NCBI GenBank assembly: GCA_035263065.1
Contig: DATFRS010000166.1
Location: 1-12,417, forward strand
Length of the DNA: 12,417 nt
Source of the DNA: Dokdonella_A sp035263065
Lineage (GTDB): Bacteria; Pseudomonadota; Gammaproteobacteria; Xanthomonadales; Rhodanobacteraceae
Direction of reading: 5' to 3'
The translations under genes and the position numbers were made by a program. Shown piece by piece: positions 7,011 through 12,417 of the stretch. Numbering within the stretch: the stretch's first letter is position 1; the number at the start of each line of letters is the position of its first letter. The notes below the pieces were generated by a model. That model did no database searches and was not told the origin of the DNA. It saw only the letters and a program-made list of their open reading frames with translations.

Positions 7011-7039
7011 GATATCGGGGGCGCGACGCCAGAATCCAA
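7011..7039 (-). promoter_or_regulatory. Candidate sigma-32-type promoter of htpG
   Basis: Read on the minus strand, TTGGAT (7034-7039) is followed after 13 bases by CCCCGATATC (7011-7020). The second element resembles the heat-shock -10 consensus (CCCCATNTA) and the spacing is within the known range; the first is a poor match to CTTGAA. A start a few bases downstream would give a leader of about 25 bases containing the htpG ribosome binding site. The placement and the known heat-shock control of htpG support it; the weak -35 keeps confidence low. Confidence 0.35.
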
Positions 7040-7135
7040 TCATTCCTGCCGACCGGCACGGGCCGGCGCGGCGCGATGGGTTATCGTACCGCCCTCGCCG
7101 GCTTCGTGACGCCGGGCGGCGGCTTGGGGGCCTCG

Positions 7136-9469
7136 ATGACGCTTGGACTGTTCCGTTTCGGCGCGTATGCGCTCGCGCTCGCGTTCGTCGGGGTTTCGGC
7201 GCAGACGGTCGACCGGCCGCTGCTGCTTTCGGCCGGCGACAAATCGGAGGGCGAGGACGAGGCGATCCAGCGCCGCATCGAATGGTTCGCCGAGGCGCGT
7301 GGCCTCGACGAGAATCCCAGCGCCCGCGCGCAGCGCGCACAGGCTGTCAAGCACCTCCGCGATCAGGTCGCGCGCGGCATGCCGGCATCCCTCGCCGCCG
7401 AGTCGTGGCAGCCGCTCGGCCCCGAAGGCATGACGATGCTCGACTGGGACATGGGCCGCGTGATCGGCCGCGTTACCGCGCTCGCCGTCGATCCGGCCGA
7501 CGAGACGCACCTCTTCCTCGGCGCCGCGGCCGGTGGACTCTGGCGCTCGAACGACGGCGGCGACAGCTGGACGCAACTCTTCGACGGGATCGGCACCGAG
7601 AGCATCGGCTCGATCCTGATGGAGCCCGGCAATCCCGCGCACGTCTGGGTCGGCACCGGCGAGGCCTTCGCCGGCTGCCTCGACTATTTCGGCCTCGGCC
7701 TCTTCTATTCGTCCGACGGCGGCGACACGTTCGAGCCGCGCAACGGCAGCGGCGCCACGGCGATGCCGCTGTCGTTCATCACGGCGCTCGCGCAGTCGCC
7801 GGCCGATCCGAACGTGCTGATCGTCGGCGGCCAGGGCCATTGCAACGAGAATGGCTCGTCGAGCAGCGGCGGCCTCTACCGCACCGCGGACGGCGGGCAG
7901 ACGTGGTCGTTCGTGCTCGCCTCGACCGGCGCGCGCGACATCATCTTCGATCCGAACGACGCCAACGTCGTCTACGCACAGGTGCGCGCGAAGGGCGTCT
8001 ACAAGTCGACCGACGCGGGCGTCAACTGGACGCGGCTCGAGAACGGCATCCCGATCAACGGCTCGGCAGGTTACGGGCGCATCGCGATGGCGCCGAGCAA
8101 TGCCTCGATCCTGTATGCGCTGCTCGGCCCGACCAGCGGCGCCGAGCTGATGCTCTATCGCACCGACGATGCCGGCGCGACCTGGACCCTCGTCAACAGC
8201 AACGCCTGCGAAGGCCAGTGCTACTACAACCTGACGCTCGACGTGCATCCGACCGATCCGGACCGCCTGCTCGTCGGCACGATCCGCCCGGCGATGTCGA
8301 TCAACGGCGGCGTCACGCTGACGATCCTGACCAGCGGCTGGGGCCCCGCGCAGAAGGTGCACCAGGACACGCACATCGTGCGCTTCTCGAAGAACGACGG
8401 CGACCGCTTCTGGATCGGCAGCGACGGCGGCCTGTGGCGCTCCGACGATGCCGGCGGCACGTTCAAGAACTTGAACGCGAACCTCGAGATCACGCAGTTC
8501 TACGACGTCGCGATCGATCCGGTCGATCCGGATCGCGTCTACGGCGGCGCGCAGGACAATTCGTCCTCGATGCGCGACGGCGATCAGTTGTGGAACGTCA
8601 CCGAGGTCACCGGCGACGGCTTCATGAACGCGGTCGACGCGCATGCACCGCAGCGCGTTTTCCAGACGAGCTATCCGAACGGCGGCGCGATGATCATTCT
8701 GTCGACCGACCACGGCGCGCCGTACAGCTTCAACTGGGTGAGCCAGGCCGGCCAGGACGGCAGCGAGCCGTTTCCGTGGGTGACGCCGCTCGTGACCGGC
8801 GCGGGCTCGATCTTCGTCGGCTCGAACCGCGTCTATCGCGCGGCGATCGTCGACGACGCCGGCGCGTACTCGTGGACCGCGATCTCCGACAGTCTCACCG
8901 GCAACGCGACGGCGTCGATCGGCGTGCTCGTCACCGCCGAAGACGGCGGCGGCGCGGCGCTTCGCCTGGTCGCCGGCACGGCGAACGGCAAGATCTGGAC
9001 GACCGACGACGCGCTCGCTGCGACGCCGGTCTGGACCGACCTCACCGGCAGCTATCCCGGCGGCAACGTGTCGGACATCGCCGTCGACGCGAACGACCTG
9101 ACGCGCGTCTTCGTCACGCGCAGCGTGTTCCCGGCGCCGCACCTGCTGCGCTCGGTCGCCGGCGGCGACTGGGAAGCGATCGGCGACGGCCTGCCGACGA
9201 TCCCGGCCAACAGCGTCGCGATCGATCCCCTGGACGGCGAGCGCATCTTCGTCGGCACCGACATCGGCGTGTACGAAAGCACCGACGGCGGCGCGACGTT
9301 CGCGCCGATGATGATCGGCCTGCCGCTCGGCATGGTCGTGACGGACCTCGAAGTCGCGGCCGAGCCGCACACGCTCATCGCCGGCACCTACGGGCGCGGC
9401 GCGTGGAAGTACGCGTTCGAGGCGCCGGTCACCGACCGCATCTTCGCCGACGGTTTCGAAGCGCCGTGA
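7136..9469 (+). CDS. Secreted Asp-box (BNR/sortilin-like) beta-propeller protein with C-terminal DRIFADGFE tail
   Basis: The protein has 777 residues from the ATG at 7136. Residues 1-22 look like a Sec signal peptide (hydrophobic YALALAFVGVSA, likely cut before Q23). A charged spacer (35-85) leads to WQPLGPEG, then GRVTALAVDP and GAAAGGLWRSNDGGDSW, the usual opening of VPS10/BNR-type propellers. Seven Asp-boxes (S/T-x-D-x-G-x-x-W/F) are visible at 138, 192, 250, 291, 343, 436 and 715; blades between about 444 and 714 are degenerate. C181, C236, C358 and C362 could form disulfides. Such proteins are often called glycosyl hydrolases, but no sialidase catalytic set is seen, so the function is unknown; binding of a surface or extracellular polymer is a guess. 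The tail VTDRIFADGFEAP (765-777) resembles C-termini I recall from other secreted proteins of this lineage. GGGGG lies five bases before the chosen start; an ATG at 7076 is in frame but lacks a ribosome binding site and spoils the signal peptide. Confidence 0.85.
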   Translation: MTLGLFRFGAYALALAFVGVSAQTVDRPLLLSAGDKSEGEDEAIQRRIEWFAEARGLDENPSARAQRAQAVKHLRDQVARGMPASLAAESWQPLGPEGMTMLDWDMGRVIGRVTALAVDPADETHLFLGAAAGGLWRSNDGGDSWTQLFDGIGTESIGSILMEPGNPAHVWVGTGEAFAGCLDYFGLGLFYSSDGGDTFEPRNGSGATAMPLSFITALAQSPADPNVLIVGGQGHCNENGSSSSGGLYRTADGGQTWSFVLASTGARDIIFDPNDANVVYAQVRAKGVYKSTDAGVNWTRLENGIPINGSAGYGRIAMAPSNASILYALLGPTSGAELMLYRTDDAGATWTLVNSNACEGQCYYNLTLDVHPTDPDRLLVGTIRPAMSINGGVTLTILTSGWGPAQKVHQDTHIVRFSKNDGDRFWIGSDGGLWRSDDAGGTFKNLNANLEITQFYDVAIDPVDPDRVYGGAQDNSSSMRDGDQLWNVTEVTGDGFMNAVDAHAPQRVFQTSYPNGGAMIILSTDHGAPYSFNWVSQAGQDGSEPFPWVTPLVTGAGSIFVGSNRVYRAAIVDDAGAYSWTAISDSLTGNATASIGVLVTAEDGGGAALRLVAGTANGKIWTTDDALAATPVWTDLTGSYPGGNVSDIAVDANDLTRVFVTRSVFPAPHLLRSVAGGDWEAIGDGLPTIPANSVAIDPLDGERIFVGTDIGVYESTDGGATFAPMMIGLPLGMVVTDLEVAAEPHTLIAGTYGRGAWKYAFEAPVTDRIFADGFEAP

Positions 9470-9501
9470 CCGCGCCGCATTGTGGACAGCGACTTAGAAG
9501 A

Positions 9502-9557
9502 TCACTGCAACCTGCTGTTTCATAACGTGAAGCAGTGACGGAAGCGCACGGCGTCAC
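9502..9557 (+). promoter_or_regulatory. Overlapping, mutually exclusive stems in the pit leader region
   Basis: TCACTGC (9502-9508) can pair with GCAGTGA (9532-9538). The same bases, as GTGACG (9535-9540), can instead pair with CGTCAC (9552-9557). Both stems are perfect but short (7 and 6 bp, with loops of 23 and 11 bases). They lie in the 141-base gap between the propeller gene and pit, upstream of the hairpin holding the pit ribosome binding site. Such an arrangement resembles a switching leader. Whether the transcript starts upstream of it is unknown, because no convincing promoter was found. Confidence 0.3.
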
Positions 9558-9581
9558 GAGACGGGAATATGACGGCGCAAT

Positions 9582-9607
9582 GATCCCTCCCCTTTTCCGG
9601 AGGGATC
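9582..9607 (+). promoter_or_regulatory. Hairpin sequestering the Shine-Dalgarno of the phosphate transporter gene
   Basis: GATCCCTCC (9582-9590) and GGAGGGATC (9599-9607) form a perfect nine-pair stem around the loop CCTTTTCC. The right arm contains the near-ideal Shine-Dalgarno GGAGGG (9599-9604), six bases before the pit ATG at 9611. When the hairpin forms, the ribosome binding site is fully paired. This is the geometry of translationally controlled leaders (RNA thermometers, riboswitch expression platforms, protein-bound operators). The structure is seen in the sequence; regulation is inference. Confidence 0.65.
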
Positions 9608-9610
9608 GCC

Positions 9611-11215
9611 ATGAACAGCGCCGCCGCTGCCGTCGCCGCTCCGTCTTCGCGCCCGAGCCTCGACCTCAAGCCGAGCCCGGTCACCGCGTTCCTGTTCCTG
9701 GGACTCCTGACGGTCGGTCTCGCGTACACGTGCTACAGCCTCGTCGTCGACATCGGCAGCACGGGCGAGCGAGCGACGACGTGGGTCCCGTTCATCCTGC
9801 TCGGCGTCGCGCTCCTGATCGCGCTCGGCTTCGAGTTCGTCAACGGCTTCCACGACACCGCCAACGCCGTCGCGACGGTGATCTACACGCACTCGCTGCC
9901 GGCGAACTTCGCGGTGGTCTGGTCCGGTGTGTTCAACTTCCTCGGCGTGCTCGCTTCGAGCGGCGCGGTCGCGTTCGGCATCATCTCGCTGCTGCCGGTC
10001 GAACTGATCCTGCAGGTCGGCTCGGGCGCGGGCTTCGCGATGGTGTTCGCGCTCCTCATCGCGGCGATCCTGTGGAATCTCGGCACGTGGTGGCTCGGCC
10101 TCCCGGCGTCGTCGTCGCACACGCTGATCGGCTCGATCATCGGCGTCGGCGTCGCCAACGCGCTGATGCACGGCCGCGACGGCACCAGCGGCGTCGACTG
10201 GACGCAGGCGACGAAGGTCGGCTGGTCGCTGCTGCTGTCGCCGCTGATCGGCTTCATCTTCGCCGCGCTGCTGCTGCTCGTGCTCAAGATGCTCGTCAAG
10301 AAGCGCGAGCTCTACCGCGAGCCGCACGGCAACACGCCGCCGCCGTGGTGGATCCGCGGCATCCTCATCCTGACCTGTACCGGCGTCTCGTTCGCGCACG
10401 GCTCGAACGACGGCCAGAAAGGCATGGGCCTCATCATGCTGATCCTCGTCGGCTGCGTGCCGACGGCTTACGCGCTGAACCGCGCGATGCCGGTCGACCA
10501 GATGACGCCGTTCGTCGCGATGGCGCAGGCGACGCAGCAGTCGCTCGCGAAGATATCGACCGCGGTGCCGGCGACCGAGCCGCGCAAGATCCTGTCCGAA
10601 TACGTGCGCACGAAAGAGCTCAAGAGCGACGTCGTGCCCTCGCTCGCCGCCGTGACGGCGAGCATCGGCGCGCAGGTGAAGGAGCACGGCACGCTGTCGC
10701 GCGTGCCGGCCGAGGCCGTCGCCAACGTGCGCAACGACATGTACCTCGTCTCCGAGGCGATCCGCTTCATCGGCAAGGCGCCGAACAACGGGCTCGACGC
10801 CGACGCTAAGGCCAACACCGAGGCGTTCAAGAAGCAGATCGACAACGCGACCAAGTTCATTCCGCTCTGGGTCAAGGTCGCGGTCGCCATCGCGCTCGGC
10901 CTCGGCACGATGATCGGCTGGAAGCGCATCGTGATCACGGTCGGCGAGAAGATCGGCAAGACGCATCTCACCTACGCGCAGGGCGCGTCCGCCGAGCTCG
11001 TCGCGATGAGCACGATCGCCGCGGCCGACATGTACGGGCTCCCCGTATCGACGACGCACGTGCTGTCATCGGGCGTCGCCGGCACGATGGCCGCGAACAA
11101 CTCCGGCCTGCAGATCGGCACGCTGCGCAATCTCGCCACCGCGTGGGTGCTGACGCTGCCGGCGGCGATCGTGCTGTCGGGCAGCCTCTACTGGCTGTTC
11201 AGCCGCTTCGTCTGA
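9611..11215 (+). CDS. pit: PiT-family inorganic phosphate transporter
   Basis: The protein has 534 residues, slightly longer than E. coli PitA, in the inner membrane. PiT proteins import phosphate as a metal-phosphate complex driven by protons (or sodium). The duplicated PiT signature is present: GFEFVNGFHDTANAVATVIY (73-92, with N78, D82 and N85) in the first half and FAHGSNDGQKGMGLI (261-275, with N266 and D267) in the second. The paired LPASSSHTLIGS (164-175) and LPVSTTHVLSSG (477-488) re-entrant motifs are also there. Hydrophobic segments cover about 24-46, 58-76, 98-160, 170-186, 205-229, 250-290 and 418-534; the hydrophilic stretch 290-418 is the expected large cytoplasmic loop. The usual PhoU-like (DUF47) partner is not adjacent. 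The start is fixed by a strong GGAGGG, which is buried in a hairpin. Its stop lies within a stem-loop shared with the convergent small gene. Confidence 0.95.
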   Translation: MNSAAAAVAAPSSRPSLDLKPSPVTAFLFLGLLTVGLAYTCYSLVVDIGSTGERATTWVPFILLGVALLIALGFEFVNGFHDTANAVATVIYTHSLPANFAVVWSGVFNFLGVLASSGAVAFGIISLLPVELILQVGSGAGFAMVFALLIAAILWNLGTWWLGLPASSSHTLIGSIIGVGVANALMHGRDGTSGVDWTQATKVGWSLLLSPLIGFIFAALLLLVLKMLVKKRELYREPHGNTPPPWWIRGILILTCTGVSFAHGSNDGQKGMGLIMLILVGCVPTAYALNRAMPVDQMTPFVAMAQATQQSLAKISTAVPATEPRKILSEYVRTKELKSDVVPSLAAVTASIGAQVKEHGTLSRVPAEAVANVRNDMYLVSEAIRFIGKAPNNGLDADAKANTEAFKKQIDNATKFIPLWVKVAVAIALGLGTMIGWKRIVITVGEKIGKTHLTYAQGASAELVAMSTIAAADMYGLPVSTTHVLSSGVAGTMAANNSGLQIGTLRNLATAWVLTLPAAIVLSGSLYWLFSRFV

Positions 11216-11222
11216 AGCGGCT
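11201..11222. terminator. Stem-loop spanning the convergent 3' ends of pit and the small Cys-rich gene
   Basis: AGCCGCTTC (11201-11209) and GAAGCGGCT (11214-11222) form a perfect nine-pair stem with the loop GTCT. The pit stop codon (11213-11215) lies in loop and stem, and the last base of the small gene's stop codon (11222) is the end of the stem. Only six bases separate the two coding regions. The hairpin can form in either transcript, but no long T-tract follows, so a bidirectional terminator is probable rather than proven. Confidence 0.5.
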
Positions 11223-11377
11223 CAGCCTTTCGGCGTCGCGTCGGCCGACGCGAACGCTTCCTTGAGCCGGACGGCGCACTCGTCGCAGCACACTTCGACG
11301 GTGCGCCCGCCGATCTTCACCTGGAATGCGTTTTCGTCGAGCGGGCAGTCGCAGGCCGCGCAGGTTCTTTCGCTCAT
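11222..11377 (-). CDS. Small Cys-rich metal-binding-type protein, 51 aa
   Basis: The 51-residue protein begins MSERTCAACDCPLDENAF and carries CAACDC (C6, C9, C11) and VCCDECAVRL (C30, C31, C34). The arrangement C-x2-C-x-C ... CC-x2-C resembles small zinc-ribbon/TRASH-like modules that bind zinc, copper or similar metals; I do not recognise a named family. It is cytoplasmic, with no signal peptide. The ATG at 11377 is clearly favoured over the longer frame (to 11434) by a perfect AAGGAG six bases upstream. It lies downstream of the AraC-family gene on the same strand. A 16-bp copy of a sequence also found upstream of the AraC gene ends 66 bases before its start. Likely control by that regulator is inferred. 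A metal-buffering, metal-delivery or redox role is possible, but nothing shows which. Confidence 0.8.
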   Translation of the reverse strand: MSERTCAACDCPLDENAFQVKIGGRTVEVCCDECAVRLKEAFASADATPKG

Positions 11378-11443
11378 CTCGTTCTCCTTGTCGCCGGATC
11401 GTCCGGACGGCGGCATTGGGCCACGCGGCGGCATCGGGCGCTT

Positions 11444-11459
11444 TCGAATTCTTTAGCGA
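11444..11459 (-). promoter_or_regulatory. 16-bp repeated element, copy A (upstream of the Cys-rich gene)
   Basis: Read on the minus strand this is TCGCTAAAGAATTCGA, identical over all 16 bases to copy B on the plus strand at 12324-12339. It is AT-rich in a GC-rich region. It lies just past the AraC gene's stop codon and 66 bases upstream of the Cys-rich gene's ATG. GGCCCAATGC (minus strand, 11413-11422) starts 22 bases after the element, exactly where copy B has GGTCTGATGC. I read it as the binding site and promoter of the small gene. Confidence 0.7.
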
Positions 11460-11466
11460 GACGCGC

Positions 11467-12297
11467 TCATCGCTGCATCGCGTCCTTGCGGAACGCGGTC
11501 GGCGAGCGCCCGTACGCCTGCTGGAATGCCGCGCTGAAATGGCTGTGGCTCGAGAAGCCGAGATCCTGGCCGAGCTTGCTGAGGTCATCGTATTCGGCGA
11601 GAAGGTCGAGCGCCCGCGCGAGCCGGAGCCGCAGCTGGTAGCGGTACAGCGGCAGCCCCTCGACCTGCTGGAACACCTGCGTCAGGTACACGGCCGACAC
11701 GCCGACCTCGGCCGCGATCTCGGCGAGCGCCCAGCGCCGCGACAGATCGCCGGCGAGAATGAGCTTCGCGCGATCGACGAGCCGCTGCCGTCCCGCGCTC
11801 GCGCCGGCCGCGTGCGCCGTGCGCGGACCGATCGAGCGCGTCACCAGCGTCAGCGCGAGGCTTTCGGCCTCGAGCGACTCCGCGATGTCCTCGCGCAGGC
11901 TGTGCCGCAGCAGCGCGACGAGCGCCTGCGCGCGCGGGTCGATGCGCAGGCGCTCGTGCGCGAACGCGAGCACGTCGCCATCGCGCAGCAGCGCCTTCGG
12001 CGCGAGCTCGCGCAGCATCGACGCCTCGACGCGCACCGCGAGGCTCGCATCGCCGCCCTTGACCGGATGCACGAAGCGATAGGTTTCGCCGGCATTCCAG
12101 AACAGCACCTGGCCCGCTTCGGCGACCGCGGGCGCGTCGTCGCGCCAGCGCACGTACGTGCCGCGATACGGGAACACGAGATGCGTCGCGTCCTCGCAGC
12201 CCTTCGCGCATTCGTGCGCACCACTGCCGTCGCAGACGAGATCGCGCACCGCGACGGTCTCGGTGTCGAGCAGCGGATCCTGAACGAACGCGGGCAT
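11467..12297 (-). CDS. AraC-family transcriptional regulator with N-terminal Cys/His cluster
   Basis: The protein has 276 residues. The N-terminal half is a cupin-like sensor, with HLVFPYRGTYVRW (39-51) and AEAGQVLFWNAGETYRFVHP (59-78). It is preceded by a cluster C22, H28, C30, C34, H39 in VCDGSGAHECAKGCEDATH, which could bind a metal or sense redox state. The C-terminal double helix-turn-helix of the AraC family covers about 172-272: ALAEIAAEVGVSAVYLTQVF (190-209) and LSKLGQDLGFSSHSHFSAAF (239-258), ending YGRSPTAFR. No Shine-Dalgarno precedes the ATG, but a TACAGT -10-like box lies eight bases upstream, suggesting a leaderless or near-leaderless message. The gene is bracketed by two inverted copies of a perfect 16-bp element, each aimed at an outward-facing gene. 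The effector is unknown. Confidence 0.92.
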   Translation of the reverse strand: MPAFVQDPLLDTETVAVRDLVCDGSGAHECAKGCEDATHLVFPYRGTYVRWRDDAPAVAEAGQVLFWNAGETYRFVHPVKGGDASLAVRVEASMLRELAPKALLRDGDVLAFAHERLRIDPRAQALVALLRHSLREDIAESLEAESLALTLVTRSIGPRTAHAAGASAGRQRLVDRAKLILAGDLSRRWALAEIAAEVGVSAVYLTQVFQQVEGLPLYRYQLRLRLARALDLLAEYDDLSKLGQDLGFSSHSHFSAAFQQAYGRSPTAFRKDAMQR

Positions 12298-12305
12298 CGC
12301 GCAGG

Positions 12306-12311
12306 ACTGTA
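12306..12311 (-). promoter_or_regulatory. Possible -10 box of the AraC-family gene
   Basis: TACAGT on the minus strand matches four of six positions of TATAAT and ends eight bases before the ATG at 12297, so transcription would start at or within a few bases of the start codon. The matching -35 is poor (TTCTTT, inside the 16-bp element, at 17-base spacing). If correct, the regulator bound at copy B would cover its own promoter and could autoregulate. Confidence 0.3.
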
Positions 12312-12323
12312 GCGCAAACGACT

Positions 12324-12339
12324 TCGCTAAAGAATTCGA
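12324..12339 (+). promoter_or_regulatory. 16-bp repeated element, copy B (between the AraC gene and the right-edge gene)
   Basis: TCGCTAAAGAATTCGA on the plus strand is identical to copy A read on the minus strand. It lies 26 bases upstream of the AraC gene's ATG and 62 bases upstream of the plus-strand ATG at 12402, so it sits in a divergent promoter region. GGTCTGATGC (12361-12370) starts 22 bases after it, matching the position of the similar decamer beside copy A. It probably serves both the outward gene and autoregulation of the AraC gene. Confidence 0.7.
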
Positions 12340-12401
12340 CAGCCGTCGCCGCGGCGCTGCGGTCTGATGCGCGCCGACTCCACGACGAGGGTGCAGCGAA
12401 C

Positions 12402-12417
12402 ATGCAGGACACGATCA
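12402..12417 (+). CDS. Start of an outward-facing gene, product unknown (runs off the right edge)
   Basis: An ATG followed by codons for QDTI reaches the window edge. GAGGG lies ten bases upstream, somewhat far but usable. The frame is supported mainly by context: it is divergent from the AraC-family gene, and the repeated 16-bp element and decamer are placed relative to it as they are relative to the Cys-rich gene. Five codons say nothing about function. Confidence 0.45.

Noticed and set aside
6979..7059. Longer HtpG with a 27-residue N-terminal extension
   Set aside because: The extension is not homologous to the HtpG N-terminus, and the internal ATG at 6978 has a good ribosome binding site and the expected family start.
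7053..7066. CCGGC-N4-GCCGG inverted repeat between htpG and the propeller gene
   Set aside because: A five-base GC arm is common by chance in this sequence and is not positioned at a start codon or promoter.
7040..9370. 776-codon open frame antisense to the beta-propeller gene
   Set aside because: The translation is almost all Arg/Ala/Val/Asp with no domain, while the plus-strand frame has a signal peptide and seven Asp-boxes. Long antisense frames are expected at this GC content.
9513..9530. PhoB-box-like sequence (CTGTTTCATAACGTGAA) upstream of pit
   Set aside because: It does not contain two proper CTGTCAT-like direct repeats at 11-base spacing; only scattered positions match.
9554..11059. 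501-codon open frame antisense to pit
   Set aside because: It is composed mainly of Arg, Asp, Glu, His and Ala without recognisable motifs; the pit frame carries both PiT signatures.
11444..12339. Transposon ends around the AraC gene
   Set aside because: The 16-bp inverted repeats enclose only a regulator, with no transposase or recombinase and no target-site duplication in the flanks; the matched spacing to outward start codons fits operators better.

Overview
This is a very GC-rich chromosomal stretch with dense gene packing, strongly G/C-biased third codon positions and long antisense open frames caused by that bias. A DUF6491-type lipoprotein, an inverted pair of CCCTCTCCCGC/GCGGGAGAGGG extragenic palindromes and a secreted protein ending in DRIFADGFE together suggest a gammaproteobacterium of the Xanthomonadales (Lysobacterales), most likely Rhodanobacteraceae/Dokdonella-like. 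That placement is an inference from family resemblance, not a search result. I see no rRNA, tRNA, CRISPR array, insertion sequence or phage gene.

Left part (1-2941): the start of a membrane glycosyltransferase (GT39/ArnT-like, running off the left edge) follows a small DUF6491-like lipoprotein gene; both are on the minus strand. Facing away from them are a small uncharacterised gene (84 codons) and then an ArsC-family arsenate reductase tightly followed by a LysR regulator. A perfect 9-bp inverted repeat ends two bases before the arsC start codon.

Middle (2942-7135): an inverted pair of REP-like palindromes separates the LysR gene from a convergent minus-strand group. That group is htpG (Hsp90 chaperone), a YbdL-type aminotransferase and a YafV-type omega-amidase. 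The last two are seven bases apart and form a recognised pair: the amidase removes the alpha-keto acid amide made when glutamine is the amino donor. A sigma-32-like promoter candidate precedes htpG.

Right part (7136-12417): a large secreted Asp-box (BNR/sortilin-like) beta-propeller protein; then a PiT phosphate transporter whose Shine-Dalgarno sequence is buried in a perfect 9-bp hairpin; then a convergent 51-residue Cys-rich metal-binding-type protein; then an AraC-family regulator with a Cys/His cluster; and finally the first codons of an outward-facing gene. The most striking feature lies here. A perfect 16-bp sequence occurs twice in inverted orientation, flanking the AraC gene, and each copy points at an outward-facing gene with nearly equal spacing to its start codon (66 and 62 bases). 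A second similar decamer sits at exactly the same offset from each copy. I read this as a compact, probably undescribed AraC regulon controlling the small Cys-rich protein and the gene at the right edge.
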